From assembly GCA_964641125.1 (NCBI GenBank), contig CAZXMO010000018.1, positions 1-48,360 on the forward strand: 48,360 nucleotides of DNA, read 5' to 3'. Within the stretch, counting starts at the first letter, position 1; the number at the start of each line of letters is the position of its first letter. The position numbers and the translations under genes are program-made. The notes under the pieces were generated by a model. It did not search any database, was not told where the DNA came from, and saw only the letters and a list, made by a program, of their open reading frames with translations. The stretch comes from JBKHAJ01 sp964641125. Lineage in GTDB: Bacteria; Spirochaetota; Spirochaetia; SPDA01; CAZSGZ01. Shown piece after piece: positions 7,945-17,485 of the stretch.

Positions 7945-7973
7945 ACAAAAAACCCCCGGCGTGAACCGGGGGG
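7923..7973 (-). terminator. Rho-independent terminator of hflKC with a second hairpin
   Basis: On the minus strand a CCCCCGG/CCGGGGG stem with a 6-nt loop (7953-7972) is followed by six Ts. A further perfect 9-bp stem (GTTTGCCCG/CGGGCAAAC, 7923-7946) comes right after. Both lie between the hflC stop and the MazF-like frame. Confidence 0.85.
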
Positions 7974-8021
7974 AATCGTTTTATTACATTCCGCGGGCGA
8001 CAGCGCCCGCGTCGGTCGACC

Positions 8022-9014
8022 CTACCGCGGGGTCTGATTGTATAAGTACTTGAAGTACTCCATATCGGTGGTCAGGGTCTTGTTGAACGACGGCATCAGC
8101 CGCCGGTAGGACTCGATGGACCGCCAGAACTCGAAGAAGTCGGGGTCCTGTTCGTAGGAACCGGCGTAGATCCGAGTCGCCTCGGCGTCGGCTTCACCCT
8201 TGATACTCTCGGAGCGTTCGTAAGCCCGGGAGAGGATCGCTTTCTTTTCGTTCTCCTGGCGTCCGAGCCACTCCGCCTTCTTTCCTTCGCCGTAGCTCCT
8301 AAAAGCGGAAGCAATCTGGTTCCTCTCCTTGATCATCCGCTGATAGACGCTCTCGGTCAGGTCTTCGGAGTAGCGGATCTGCCGGATGATGATGTCGATA
8401 AGCTCGATCCCGAACTGCGGGGCAATGACGCTCGCCCGCTCGAAGATCTCCGCGGACAGAGCGCGCCGTCCCTTTTCGATGGTCTCGTAGACGGTGATCG
8501 TCTCGGTCAGATTGGCGAGCTCCTGTATTCCTTCCACGTCTTCCGTCTCCGCCTGCTGCTGAAAGGCGTCGGCCCGTTCGATTTCGTTGATGACGTTGGA
8601 GTTTCGCACCGCCTCACGCAGCTGGTTCTGAGAGATGATGGTCCTGACCGAGCTGTCGATAACGTCGTCGAGGCGGGCAAACCCCTGTTCGACGGTGGTC
8701 ACCGATTCGTAGAACAGCTGGGGATCGACGATCTTCCACCGGGCGGTGGTGTCGACCCAGATGAACTGGTTCTCCTGGGTGGGGATCCGCTGGGGCTCTC
8801 CGTCCCAGGCGAGAATCTTCTTGGAGTACCGGGTTACATTGTCCACCAAGGGGGTCTTGAACTTGAGCCCCGCCTCGGTAGATGTACTTATGATCCGGCC
8901 GAACCTAAGAACGACCGCCTGTTCTCCTTCCTGGATCGTATAAAAGGGTCCCAGCAGAAGGAAAATGATGAGCACGACCGCTATTATGACGAGAGTAGTA
9001 ATTAACTTTTTCAT
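8022..9014 (-). CDS. hflC: HflC, membrane modulator of FtsH
   Basis: A 330-residue protein with an N-terminal membrane anchor (about residues 5-25, TLVIIAVVLIIFLLLG) followed by a band-7/SPFH domain (IQEGEQAVVLRFGRI) and a coiled C-terminal region rich in Glu/Arg/Ala (EGKKAEWLGRQENEKKA). HflC pairs with HflK in a large complex around the FtsH protease, with the SPFH domains in the periplasm. The gene overlaps hflK as ATGA, with AGGAGGT upstream of the ATG. A strong terminator follows. Length and order match the standard hflK-hflC pair. Confidence 0.93.
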   Translation of the reverse strand: MKKLITTLVIIAVVLIIFLLLGPFYTIQEGEQAVVLRFGRIISTSTEAGLKFKTPLVDNVTRYSKKILAWDGEPQRIPTQENQFIWVDTTARWKIVDPQLFYESVTTVEQGFARLDDVIDSSVRTIISQNQLREAVRNSNVINEIERADAFQQQAETEDVEGIQELANLTETITVYETIEKGRRALSAEIFERASVIAPQFGIELIDIIIRQIRYSEDLTESVYQRMIKERNQIASAFRSYGEGKKAEWLGRQENEKKAILSRAYERSESIKGEADAEATRIYAGSYEQDPDFFEFWRSIESYRRLMPSFNKTLTTDMEYFKYLYNQTPR

Positions 9015-9997
9015 TGGGTACCTCCTGCGGGCCGGTTCTGGAGCTGTTTCAAGGGAATGAAGTTCTCCAGGTTCCGGTCGATGAGATCGGTATCCGTCTC
9101 GCCTTCGAAAACGTCCTCCATCATCTCGATGTAGAGGCGCTTCCGGGTAACGTCCCGGGAGGTCCTGTACTCCGCTAACACCGAGTTGAACCGGGCCACG
9201 TCACCCTGGGCGTTGTTGACCCGCTCGGCGGCGTACCCCTGGGCCTGCTGGATTATCTGGTCCGCCTGCCCCCGGGCTTTCGGAATTTCCTCGTTGTAGG
9301 CCTGCTTTCCTTCGTTGATGAGCCGGTTCATGTCCTGGATCGACTTGTTGACGTCCTCGAAGGCGTCCTGGACCTCTCCGGCGGGGGGAACGATGTTTCG
9401 AAGCTTGACCGTGGTCACGTTGATTCCCAGTTCGTACTGGTCGAAGACCGCGTTCATCTGCTCCCGTCCCTGCATCTCGATGTTCGCCCGCTCGCTTCCG
9501 ATAACATCCAAGATGGCTCGGTCGCCGACGAGTAAGTTGATGACCGACTGGGAGATGTCCCTAATCGTCTTTTCCTTGTTCTCCACGTTGAACAGCCAGT
9601 TCTTGGGCTCCATAATGCGGTACTGAATGATCCATTCAACATCGATGATATTGAGGTCGCCGGTAAGCATGATCGATTCCTCCGGATAATCTCCGGGGGA
9701 GAAGCGGGTTGTAACCCCCGCCGCCTCGGTCCTGAAACCGAACGACATATTCTGGACTACCTGGGTGGGAACGTTGAAGTTCTTCTCGATACCGAACGGC
9801 GCCTTGACGTGAAGCCCCGGGGCCGCTAATCGGTTGAATTTCCCGAACAAAAGCACTACCGCTTCTTCGGTCTGGTCGACTACGAACAGACTCGAAGAAA
9901 TCAGAATGATAAAAACCACTATAGCAATTATGATTACTATAAGCCTCGGTCTTATCTTAGGCGTGTTTTGCTTGGGAGTAACGTCTTGTTCAGACAT
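9011..9997 (-). CDS. hflK: HflK, membrane modulator of FtsH
   Basis: A 328-residue protein with one membrane segment (about residues 18-42, LIVIIIAIVVFIILISSSLFV), an SPFH domain starting VDQTEEAVVLLFGKF, and a coiled-coil tail (INEGKQAYNEEIPKARGQADQIIQQAQGY is the characteristic stretch, here cited by its start and end within residues 225-255). The Gly/Pro-rich N-terminal extension of E. coli HflK is absent, as in many non-enteric homologues. AAGGAGGAG precedes the ATG. It is first in a two-gene operon with hflC and acts with it on FtsH. Confidence 0.92.
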   Translation of the reverse strand: MSEQDVTPKQNTPKIRPRLIVIIIAIVVFIILISSSLFVVDQTEEAVVLLFGKFNRLAAPGLHVKAPFGIEKNFNVPTQVVQNMSFGFRTEAAGVTTRFSPGDYPEESIMLTGDLNIIDVEWIIQYRIMEPKNWLFNVENKEKTIRDISQSVINLLVGDRAILDVIGSERANIEMQGREQMNAVFDQYELGINVTTVKLRNIVPPAGEVQDAFEDVNKSIQDMNRLINEGKQAYNEEIPKARGQADQIIQQAQGYAAERVNNAQGDVARFNSVLAEYRTSRDVTRKRLYIEMMEDVFEGETDTDLIDRNLENFIPLKQLQNRPAGGTQ

Positions 9998-10087
9998 ATC
10001 TCCTCCTTGTATTTTGCTACTCTAGCTATGGTAAGGGTACCCTTCCGAGGGCTCATAGTCAAGGCGGCCCCCGGCTAGTACAGCGGC

Positions 10088-10245
10088 GCATCGGCGCTTA
10101 TTGACAAGCGCCGGGGNNNNNNNNNNNNNNNNNNNNNNNNNNNNNNNNNNNNNNNNNNNNNNNNNNNNNNNNNNNNNNNNNNNNNNNNNNNNNNNNNNNN
10201 NNNNNNNNNNNNNNNNGCATCGGCGCTTATTGACAAGCGCCGGGG
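10088..10245. repeat. 29-bp identical sequence with a hairpin on both sides of a gap
   Basis: The same 29 bp occurs at 10088-10116 and 10217-10245. Inside it CGGCGCTT and AAGCGCCG form a perfect 8-bp stem around ATTGAC, continuing into a G run. The hairpin is a plausible cause of the assembly break. If the two contig ends are one sequence, the gap is false. Confidence 0.8.
10117..10216. other. Scaffold gap of 100 N
   Basis: A placeholder gap between hflK and metG, flanked by identical 29-bp ends. About 100 bp upstream of hflK (9998-10087) shows no gene. Confidence 0.95.
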
Positions 10246-10258
10246 GTAAACCTATAGT
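10230..10258 (+). promoter_or_regulatory. metG promoter, likely giving a leaderless mRNA
   Basis: TTGACA (10230-10235), exactly 17 bp, then TATAGT (10253-10258). Only 8 nt separate the -10 box from the metG ATG, so transcription should begin at or 1-2 nt before the start codon. The -35 box is in the loop and right arm of a GC-rich palindrome. Confidence 0.75.
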
Positions 10259-10266
10259 GAAAAAAC

Positions 10267-12456
10267 ATGAAAAAACGATTGATCACCTCCGCGCTGCCCT
10301 ACGTCAACAATATCCCCCATCTCGGGAACCTGATCCAGGTGCTCTCCGCGGACGTCTTTGCCCGGTTCTGCCGCCTCAAGGGCTACGATACCCTCTACGT
10401 CTGCGGCACCGATGAATACGGGACCGCTACCGAAACCAAGGCCATCGAAGAGGGGATAACCCCGAAAGAGCTCTGCGACCGGTACTACACCGTCCACGAC
10501 GAGATTTATAAGTGGTTCGAGATCAGCTTCGACCGGTTCGGCCGCACCTCTACACCCGCTCAGACCGAGATAGTCCAGGACATCTTTTTAAAGCTCGATG
10601 CAGCGGGATATATCAACGAGAAAACCACCGAGCAGCTCTACTGCTCCTCCTGCGACCGGTTCTTAGCCGACCGGTACGTCCGGGGGACCTGCCCCCACTG
10701 CGGCTACGAGGACGCCCGGGGAGACCAGTGCGAAAACTGCGGAAAACTCTTGGATCCCGTCGATCTCATCAATCCCCGGTGCGGGGTGTGCCACGAGCCC
10801 CCGGTACTCAAGGCGACCCGGCATCTCTACATCGACCTTCCCGCGATCCTGCCGAAGCTCGAAGCGTGGATGGACCGGCGGTCGAAAGACGGCTTCTGGG
10901 CGAACAACGCCGTTCAAATGACGAAGAGCTGGATCCGGGACGGACTGCACGAGCGGTGCATCACCCGGGACCTGAAATGGGGAATCCCGGTGCCCAGAAA
11001 GGGTTTCGAAGACAAAGTCTTCTACGTGTGGTTCGACGCGCCTATAGGATACATCTCTATAACCGCGAACCACACCGACGATTGGGAGGCGTGGTGGAAG
11101 AACCCCGATGAGGTGGAGCTCTTCCAGTTCATCGGTAAGGACAACATCCCCTTCCACACCGTCATTTTTCCGTCATCCCTTCTGGGAAGCGGAGACAATT
11201 GGACCACCCTGTGGCACATGTCCTCCACCGAATACCTCAACTACGAAACGGGAAAGTTCTCCAAGAGCAAGGGAGTCGGGGTTTTCGGCACCGACGCCCG
11301 GGACACGGGAATATCCGCCGACGTGTGGAGGTTCTACATCTACTACAACCGTCCCGAGAAGTCGGACGCCCTTTTCTCGTGGTCGGATATGCAGACGAAG
11401 GTCAACTCCGAGCTGATCGGCAACTTCGGAAACCTGGTCAACCGGACGCTCACTTTCTTGAACAAGTTCTACGACGGGAGCATCCCCGAGGCGGAAATCG
11501 ACGCCGAGTTCTGGAAACGGGTTACCGGCCTCGAAGAAACCATAACAGCCCATTTGGAACGGGCGGAGCTCAAGGAGGGTTTGAAAAAAATCCTGGAGCT
11601 CAGCTCCATCGGAAACAAGGCCTTCCAGGACGGGGAGCCCTGGCGGACGAGAACGGAGAACCCCGAGCAAGCGGCGGTGCTCCTGAAGACCCTGGCATAT
11701 CTCGTGCGTGACCTTTCTCTCCTCATGGAGCCCTACACCCCCGCCGCCGCTCGAAAAGTCCGGAGCTTTTTAGGTATCGAATCGGTGAGCTGGAAAGATT
11801 TAGGGACCACGGAAGGTCTCTCCAAGGTTACCAAGCCGGAGCTCCTTTTCAGCCTCCTCGAGGACGATCTGATATCACAACTCAGGGACCGGTTCGCCGG
11901 CACCCAGAAGGACAGGGAAACTATGGAAAAAGACGCACACCAGGGGGAAGAAACCTCCGAAGCCCCTGAGGATGAAAAGTTCATAGAGAAGGTGGACCTC
12001 AGGGTGGCGAAAATCACCGGGATCGAACGGCACCCCGAGGCGGACAAGCTCTACATCGAGACCCTCGACGCCGGCGAGGAACAGCCGAGGCAGATTGTTT
12101 CGGGCCTCGTCCCTTACTACAGCGAAGAGGACCTCTTGAACCGGAATATCATCCTGGTGTCCAATCTGAAACCCGCCAAGCTTCGGGGAGTCAAGAGCCA
12201 AGGGATGCTCTTAGCCGCGGAAGAGGGGGAAACCGTGGAGGTCCTCTTCGCCGACGATGCGAATCCCGGCGATCCGGTGGTCTTGGAGGGAGAGGAACCG
12301 AAGCCCTCCTCCGAATACACCAAGCTCAAGATCGATCATTTCTTCGAGATCCCCATGACCGTCGAGGAGTCCACCGTCTTCGTCGGCGGCCGTCCCTTAA
12401 AGGTAGCGGGACGCAAGGTTACCACCACCAGGGTCAAGAAGGGAAAAGTCGGGTAA
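10267..12456 (+). CDS. metG: Methionyl-tRNA synthetase
   Basis: A 729-residue class I synthetase that charges tRNA-Met. The HIGH motif appears as HLGN (residues 18-21) and the KMSKS loop as KFSKSKG (about 328-334). A two-knuckle zinc insertion is present (CSSCDRF, CPHCGY, CENCGK, CGVC). The C-terminal ~110 residues are an EMAP-II/Trbp tRNA-binding domain (KVDLRVAKITGIERHPEADK), linked by an acidic segment. The ATG at 10267 has no Shine-Dalgarno sequence but lies 8 nt after a near-perfect promoter. Two residues at the end of the operon separate it from the FemAB-like gene, which begins right after the stop. Confidence 0.97.
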   Translation: MKKRLITSALPYVNNIPHLGNLIQVLSADVFARFCRLKGYDTLYVCGTDEYGTATETKAIEEGITPKELCDRYYTVHDEIYKWFEISFDRFGRTSTPAQTEIVQDIFLKLDAAGYINEKTTEQLYCSSCDRFLADRYVRGTCPHCGYEDARGDQCENCGKLLDPVDLINPRCGVCHEPPVLKATRHLYIDLPAILPKLEAWMDRRSKDGFWANNAVQMTKSWIRDGLHERCITRDLKWGIPVPRKGFEDKVFYVWFDAPIGYISITANHTDDWEAWWKNPDEVELFQFIGKDNIPFHTVIFPSSLLGSGDNWTTLWHMSSTEYLNYETGKFSKSKGVGVFGTDARDTGISADVWRFYIYYNRPEKSDALFSWSDMQTKVNSELIGNFGNLVNRTLTFLNKFYDGSIPEAEIDAEFWKRVTGLEETITAHLERAELKEGLKKILELSSIGNKAFQDGEPWRTRTENPEQAAVLLKTLAYLVRDLSLLMEPYTPAAARKVRSFLGIESVSWKDLGTTEGLSKVTKPELLFSLLEDDLISQLRDRFAGTQKDRETMEKDAHQGEETSEAPEDEKFIEKVDLRVAKITGIERHPEADKLYIETLDAGEEQPRQIVSGLVPYYSEEDLLNRNIILVSNLKPAKLRGVKSQGMLLAAEEGETVEVLFADDANPGDPVVLEGEEPKPSSEYTKLKIDHFFEIPMTVEESTVFVGGRPLKVAGRKVTTTRVKKGKVG

Positions 12457-12457
12457 A

Positions 12458-13581
12458 TTGACCTCATCCCACCTCCCCTATACCCTGAAAGCGGTCCCGA
12501 TCGAAGAGCTTCCCCCGGCGGGAAACCTCCTGCAGTCGGCTTACTGGGGGCGCCTTAAATCGGAGTTCGGCCAAAAACCCCTCGGGTTCGTCTTGAGCGG
12601 TGAGGACGGCGACTACCCCCTCCTGGTACTGGTCCGCTCCCTCCCGGGCGGCTACTCCCTCGCCTACGTTCCCCACGGTCCGGATGTGCCCGAGCTTTCG
12701 GTATCCACGACCGGCGGCGGTGCCGGACCGGAATGGAGCTCCGCGGCCCTCCTCCTCGAGACGCTGGCGGCGGAGCTCACACCGCACCTGCCGAGGCGGT
12801 GCGGTTTTCTCCGGTTCGATCCCCCGGGCCCCTGCGGGACCCCGGCACAAGAGACCCGGGGGCTCCTCTTGAAGGCGGTGGAGGATATCCAGCCCCCGTC
12901 GACGGTTATTGTCGATATATCGGCGGACCCGGACACCCTCCTCTCCCGGATGAAGTCGAAGACCCGCTATAATATCCGGCTCGCCTCGAAGAAAGGGGTA
13001 ACCGTCGAAATCTCCCCTCCCGATTCCCACGGGGTGCCGGAGGATTTCAGCCGCTGGTATGAGCTGTATAGAGAAACCGCCGAACGGGACAAAATCGCCG
13101 TTCATTCCGGGGAGTATTACCGCCGGCAGTTCCGGATCGCCGCGGAGCTCGGGGGTGCCGGGACCGAAAAGAGCGCCGAAGGGGAAGGGACCGCTCCCCG
13201 CCTCGCCCTCGTCCTCGCCTACCACGAAAATGAGCTCCTCGCGGGCAACATCGTGTCCGCCTTCGGCACCCGGGGGACCTACCTCTACGGAGCATCCTCG
13301 AACCGGAAGCGGAACCTTATGCCCACCTACGCCCTTCAGTGGGCGGGGATGGAGTGGGCCCGGGAGAGGGGATGCGTCGATTACGACCTCTTCGGAATTC
13401 CCCCCGCCGAAAACCCTGATCATCCGATGCACGGCCTGTACCGCTTCAAAACCGGTTTCGGGGGAAGCATCATCCACCGCCCCGGCTCCTGGGACTATCC
13501 CCTCAAGCGGAGAATATACTCACTGTTTCGTCGGGCTGAGGCGGCGCGGAAATACTACTACAAACGGTTTAAGAAGCGGTA
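12458..13581 (+). CDS. FemAB/FmhB-type peptidoglycan branch aminoacyltransferase
   Basis: About 374 residues are visible. The N-terminal LQSAYWGRLKSEFG matches the QS-xx-W-x-xx-K start of FemABX proteins, followed by SLAYVPHGPD and MKSKTRYNIRLASKKGV, and a C-terminal GNAT-like part with GASSNRKRNLMPTYALQW and YDLFGIPP. These enzymes transfer amino acids from tRNA to the third-position residue of the peptidoglycan stem. The start is a TTG right after the metG stop, with only a weak ribosome site, suggesting coupling. The last codon seen is TAN at the gap edge and is probably the stop. It converges on murD. Confidence 0.85.
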
Positions 13582-13681
13582 NNNNNNNNNNNNNNNNNNN
13601 NNNNNNNNNNNNNNNNNNNNNNNNNNNNNNNNNNNNNNNNNNNNNNNNNNNNNNNNNNNNNNNNNNNNNNNNNNNNNNNNN
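13582..13681. other. Scaffold gap of 100 N
   Basis: A placeholder gap between the 3' ends of the FemAB-like gene and murD. The flanks are not alike, so real sequence (the last few murD codons and perhaps a terminator) is likely missing. Confidence 0.95.
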
Positions 13682-15065
13682 TAATCATATCCCTGAACCG
13701 GTTTCCCCGGTCGAATTCGTTTAAAAACATCCCGAAAGAGGCGCACCCAGGGGAGAAGAGCACCGTGTCCCCCGGCCGGGCATTCGTCAGGGCGGTCTCG
13801 ACCGCTTCTTCGAGGCTCGGATAGGGACCGAAGTACTCTTTTCCGGCGTCGTGTAAGGCTTCTTCTATCTTCCTCGTTCCGGTTCCTTCTAAAAGAACGA
13901 TCCTAGCCGGATATTCGGCGGCCTCCCTAAAGGGAGAAAAGTCCAGGTTCTTGTCGGTGCCTCCGGTGATGAGGACCAGGGGGCCTGAAAAACTCTTCAC
14001 CGCCTCTAAGACCGCCTCGGGGATTGTGGCCGCGCTATCGTTATAGACATGGAGATTGAGCCGGTTGGGAACCGGCTCGAGCCGGTGAGGCACCCCGGGG
14101 AAACCGCGGAGCCTGCTCCTGATCTCGGCGGCCGGAATCCCGTAGGCCCGGCAGATGAGCCCCGCGCAGAGGAGATTCGTCCTGTTATGCAGTCCCGGTA
14201 TCGGGGCATCCGGATCGAGGATACATTCTTCCGGTTCTTCGCCGAGAGACACCCACCCATATCCCTCCTCATCGAGCCAGGCTCCCTCCGTTCCCAGGGG
14301 AAGAGAGTACCGGGAAAAACCGAGGAGACTCCCCCGCCTCCGCCGGTCGAACCACGGGAACCATCCGTCGTCCAGGTTCAAGACGGTGTAATCATCCTGG
14401 TCCTGCTCCTCGAGGATAACCGCCTTGTCCCGGGCATAGTCCTCGAAGAGGGGATAGCGATCCTGATGGTCCCACAGAAGATTGGTCACCGCGGCTATCT
14501 TGGGTTTCAGGAGTCCCCTTCCGGTCAAGTCGCCCAGCTGCCAGGAGCTCAGCTCCAGGACCACCGGGGATGATCCGGCGGCCGTCGACCGGAGAAGCTC
14601 GTCGACAAAGCTTAAAGGGGAGACGGTGATATTCCCCCCCAGCCGGGCCTCCGGAAACGAGGCGGACAGTACGTGATGAACCGCGGTGACGGTGGTGGAC
14701 TTCCCCTTCGTCCCGGTCACCCCGATTACGGGGACCGAAACGAGCTTCAAAAAGATGGAGATATCGGTCTCCACCCGAGGGGCCGTCTTCAAGAAACGAG
14801 AGTCCGGAGGAACCCCGGGGTTCTTGATGACCATATCGCAGGAGCGGAAATCCTCCTCCTCGTGCCTCCCGAGAACGTAGCGGATCCGAAATCCATCGAG
14901 GCCCTTGATCGACGCATCGAGGGCGTCCTCCGTCCGCAGATCGGTGACCGTCACCTCGGCGCCGTGACCGGCGAAGAACCGGGCCGCGGCGAGGCCTCCT
15001 CCGTGGAGGCCTAATCCCATTACGGTTATCTTCATACCGGAGAGGGAGGTTACATCAAAGCTCAA
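13682..15065 (-). CDS. murD: MurD, UDP-N-acetylmuramoyl-L-alanine--D-glutamate ligase (3' end in gap)
   Basis: About 460 residues are visible. MurD adds D-Glu to UDP-MurNAc-L-Ala in the cytoplasm. Seen are the N-terminal Rossmann start (ITVMGLGLHGGGLAAARFF), the ATP loop GVTGTKGKSTTV (about residue 115-126), the ELSSWQL motif, NLLWDHQDRY, HRLEPV and the C-terminal LITGGTDKNLDF and LFSPGCASFGMF. The start is probably the TTG at 15065: it has AAGGAG 7 nt upstream and gives the usual short lead, while the ATG at 15035 has no ribosome site. It overlaps the upstream hypothetical gene by 11 bp. The stop lies in or beyond the gap. Confidence 0.93.
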
Positions 15066-15999
15066 TCGAATACTCCTTCATGTCCCGATCGTTGAGATAC
15101 CTCCGCACTGTAAGACCCGCCCAAAGATTCTTGAGACTCCCGGGAACCCGCCGCCGGATCCGCCGGAAGACGGGCATCTCTAACGAAAAAATATCGTCCC
15201 TGAGGGCGTCCTGGATCGATTCCATCTCGGGAGCGAGAAAATCCACCACCCGGTGGAGGGAAGGGATATAGTACTTCCTCCCCTCCGGGGAATGGTCGAG
15301 GAGAAAAAGAGTGATTGTACGGTGCTTGCACTGGAAAGGGTAGTAAGGATAGCTCTTGAGTCCCTCCGGGAGGAAGAGCTTCGAAAAAAACTTGGTCAGC
15401 TCGCTGTCCATCCAGATTCCCTGGACGAAGTACCCCCTTCCCGTTTCGCCTATCCAGGTCTGGGAAACGGTCTGTTTGAGGGAGAATCCGATTATCTTAC
15501 CGCTCTCCACCGAGACCCCGTCCAAGGGTATGACGTCGCTGTCGAGAAAAAGGCTTCGGGTCCGGTACACCGGAGTCGAATCGTTGGTCTCACCCTCTAA
15601 GGTCTCCCCCTCGTGAACACGGAAGAGGAGGTCGAGGCGGAGCAGATAGAGATACTCCGAATCGCCGAATCGAAAGATCTGATAGAAGGCGGGCCTAAGA
15701 ATCTCCGAGGGATCGAAGAAGTACGTGAGCCCCCGGAAGAGCTGCGGAACTTGACCGGTAAGTGAGGCCATCAAGCCGCGGAGACCGGCAATATACTCGT
15801 CGGCGGGCCGTATTTGTGCTATATCGTGGTGTACGGGAAAACGGGGTACCGTAACCGGCGAAGACAGACGGATGAAAAAATCCTCGTTTTGATTGTAGTG
15901 CCGGGTATATTCCGTATCTTTTCCCCGGGTGCCGCCGATAAGAGAGTTAATCTCCTTGTCGGTGTAGGTGACCGGAATTACTCCTTTAACCTTTTCCAT
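15055..15999 (-). CDS. Conserved hypothetical protein upstream of murD
   Basis: A 314-residue soluble protein that I cannot assign to a family. It has no signal peptide or membrane helix. It is rich in aromatic residues (GRGYFVQGIWMDSEL, SYPYYPFQC) and ends in a basic stretch (MPVFRRIRRRVPGSLK). Its 3' end overlaps murD by 11 bp, so the two are surely co-transcribed and may be functionally tied to the cell wall, but no function is shown. The ATG at 15999 has no Shine-Dalgarno sequence. A promoter ends 10 nt upstream, so the leader would be only a few nucleotides. Confidence 0.75.
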   Translation of the reverse strand: MEKVKGVIPVTYTDKEINSLIGGTRGKDTEYTRHYNQNEDFFIRLSSPVTVPRFPVHHDIAQIRPADEYIAGLRGLMASLTGQVPQLFRGLTYFFDPSEILRPAFYQIFRFGDSEYLYLLRLDLLFRVHEGETLEGETNDSTPVYRTRSLFLDSDVIPLDGVSVESGKIIGFSLKQTVSQTWIGETGRGYFVQGIWMDSELTKFFSKLFLPEGLKSYPYYPFQCKHRTITLFLLDHSPEGRKYYIPSLHRVVDFLAPEMESIQDALRDDIFSLEMPVFRRIRRRVPGSLKNLWAGLTVRRYLNDRDMKEYSIEL

Positions 16000-16009
16000 C
16001 TATACTGGT

Positions 16010-16038
16010 ACTATACTTTGATTTTTTTAAGGATTCAA
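16010..16038 (-). promoter_or_regulatory. Promoter of the hypothetical-murD operon
   Basis: On the minus strand TTGAAT (16033-16038), a 17-bp spacer and TATAGT (16010-16015). The -10 box is 10 nt from the ATG at 15999, which lacks a ribosome site. It overlaps the leader of the divergent outer-membrane gene. Confidence 0.55.
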
Positions 16039-16039
16039 C

Positions 16040-17356
16040 ATGAGGATAAAACCGGCTCTCGGACTCGTTAGGGCTGCTTTTCTCGCCGTCCTTCTGCTCG
16101 GGACCCTCCCGACCGCCGGAGCCGACGGTACCGGTCCATCCCGGGCGGTCCGGGTCATCTCCATCACGACGGAGGGAATGAAACGGACCCGGGATTTCGT
16201 GGTCTTGAGAGAGGTGACCCTCGAGGCAGGCGCCGCCTATACGGCGAAGTCATTTTACCGGGAATTGGAACGAAGTATTCAAAACCTGAAGAACCTAGGA
16301 ATTTTCTCCCGAGTGAGCGCCGAAGTATCCGCGGAGGAGCCGACCGCGGTAGCGGTTGTCTTCCGGGTGACCGACCGGTGGACCCTCTTTCCCCTCCCCC
16401 TCTACTACGCCGACAACAAGCTCGGGCACATACTCGGCTTCAACATCCAGGATTTCAACCTCTTCGGCTCGGGACAGAGTCTTCATGTGAAGGGAATGTT
16501 CAATCCCCATCTCCAATCGATCCAACTGATGTGGCATTATCCCCGAATCGGAGGAAGCAGATTCCGTCTTGACGCCGATACCGGGTACCGTTACCTGACC
16601 GAATTCCAATACGCCGACACCCTCCTCGAGTACCGCGCCCGGACCCATACATTCTTCCAGGACTCACGGCTTACCTATGGAATCCCGGTGAAAGACACCG
16701 AGATCCGCCTCTTCGCCGATTCCCGCTACACCTTTCGGGACCATACCGAGGAGATCGATCTGGTGGACAAGAGCCTTCCCAAGGGTAGTACCTGGACCGC
16801 CGGTATCGGACTCGGCCAGGGGATCCTCAATTACGACATCGGCACGGTGTGGGGGGACGATAACGAGCTCCTCTTCAACCTCCATCTGCCGGGACCTTCG
16901 TTTTCAATCGCCCTCAAACACGCCAAGTACTTCCGGATGAGCCGAGGCGGAGTCCTCGCCTACCGCCTTCAGGCCCAGATCAATCCCTTCGAGGAGATCC
17001 AGCTCAACTCATTAGACGTCCGGGGGATCAAGCCGGGGCAGCTCAGGGGAAATTACGGTTTCTACGCCAACTTCGATTACCGCCCTTTTCTCTTCTCCTT
17101 TCGCCTCATCGTGGATATCGACGTCTACGGAACTATCTTCCTCGACGCCGGGAACCTCATTGTCCGGGGAGAGCCCTTTCGAATAGATTCGACGGTAATA
17201 ACCACGGGGGCAGGGATCAGATTCTATTTGAGGCAGGTCGGAGGACCCGGAAAGGGGGCGCGTCTCGATTTCGGCTTCAATATAAACGCCTTAGCGGAGG
17301 GAAAACCCTTCGGATACCTTTTTTTCCTCGCCTTCGGCTTCACTGAAATGTTTTGA
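16040..17356 (+). CDS. POTRA-containing outer-membrane beta-barrel protein (BamA/Omp85-like)
   Basis: A 438-residue secreted protein. Residues 1-29 are a signal peptide ending near AGA. Residues about 35-120 look like one POTRA domain (VRVISITTEGMKRTRDFVVLREVTLEAGA, SIQNLKNLGIFSRVSAEV), and the remainder alternates polar and aromatic residues in the manner of a 12-16-strand barrel, ending in an aromatic residue (FGFTEMF). It is much shorter than true BamA (about 800 residues with five POTRAs), so it is more like the single-POTRA surface-antigen/TamA-type members. AAGGA lies 6 nt before the ATG. Function in outer-membrane assembly or export is inferred from family only. Confidence 0.72.
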   Translation: MRIKPALGLVRAAFLAVLLLGTLPTAGADGTGPSRAVRVISITTEGMKRTRDFVVLREVTLEAGAAYTAKSFYRELERSIQNLKNLGIFSRVSAEVSAEEPTAVAVVFRVTDRWTLFPLPLYYADNKLGHILGFNIQDFNLFGSGQSLHVKGMFNPHLQSIQLMWHYPRIGGSRFRLDADTGYRYLTEFQYADTLLEYRARTHTFFQDSRLTYGIPVKDTEIRLFADSRYTFRDHTEEIDLVDKSLPKGSTWTAGIGLGQGILNYDIGTVWGDDNELLFNLHLPGPSFSIALKHAKYFRMSRGGVLAYRLQAQINPFEEIQLNSLDVRGIKPGQLRGNYGFYANFDYRPFLFSFRLIVDIDVYGTIFLDAGNLIVRGEPFRIDSTVITTGAGIRFYLRQVGGPGKGARLDFGFNINALAEGKPFGYLFFLAFGFTEMF

Positions 17357-17384
17357 GAGGACCCTTGACGGTGTCCTCATTTAT
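17357..17384 (+). terminator. Weak hairpin after the outer-membrane protein gene
   Basis: GAGGAC (17357-17362) pairs with GTCCTC (17373-17378), followed by ATTTAT. The stem is short and the T run is poor, so termination is uncertain. A long T-poor AT-rich stretch follows. Confidence 0.4.
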
Positions 17385-17485
17385 CTATATTTTACACTCT
17401 ACGGACGACTTGAACCCAGGTACCTGCTTGTTGATCAAATAGCTGCGGTATTATATAGTATATATTTAAATAAGGAGAAAGATTC

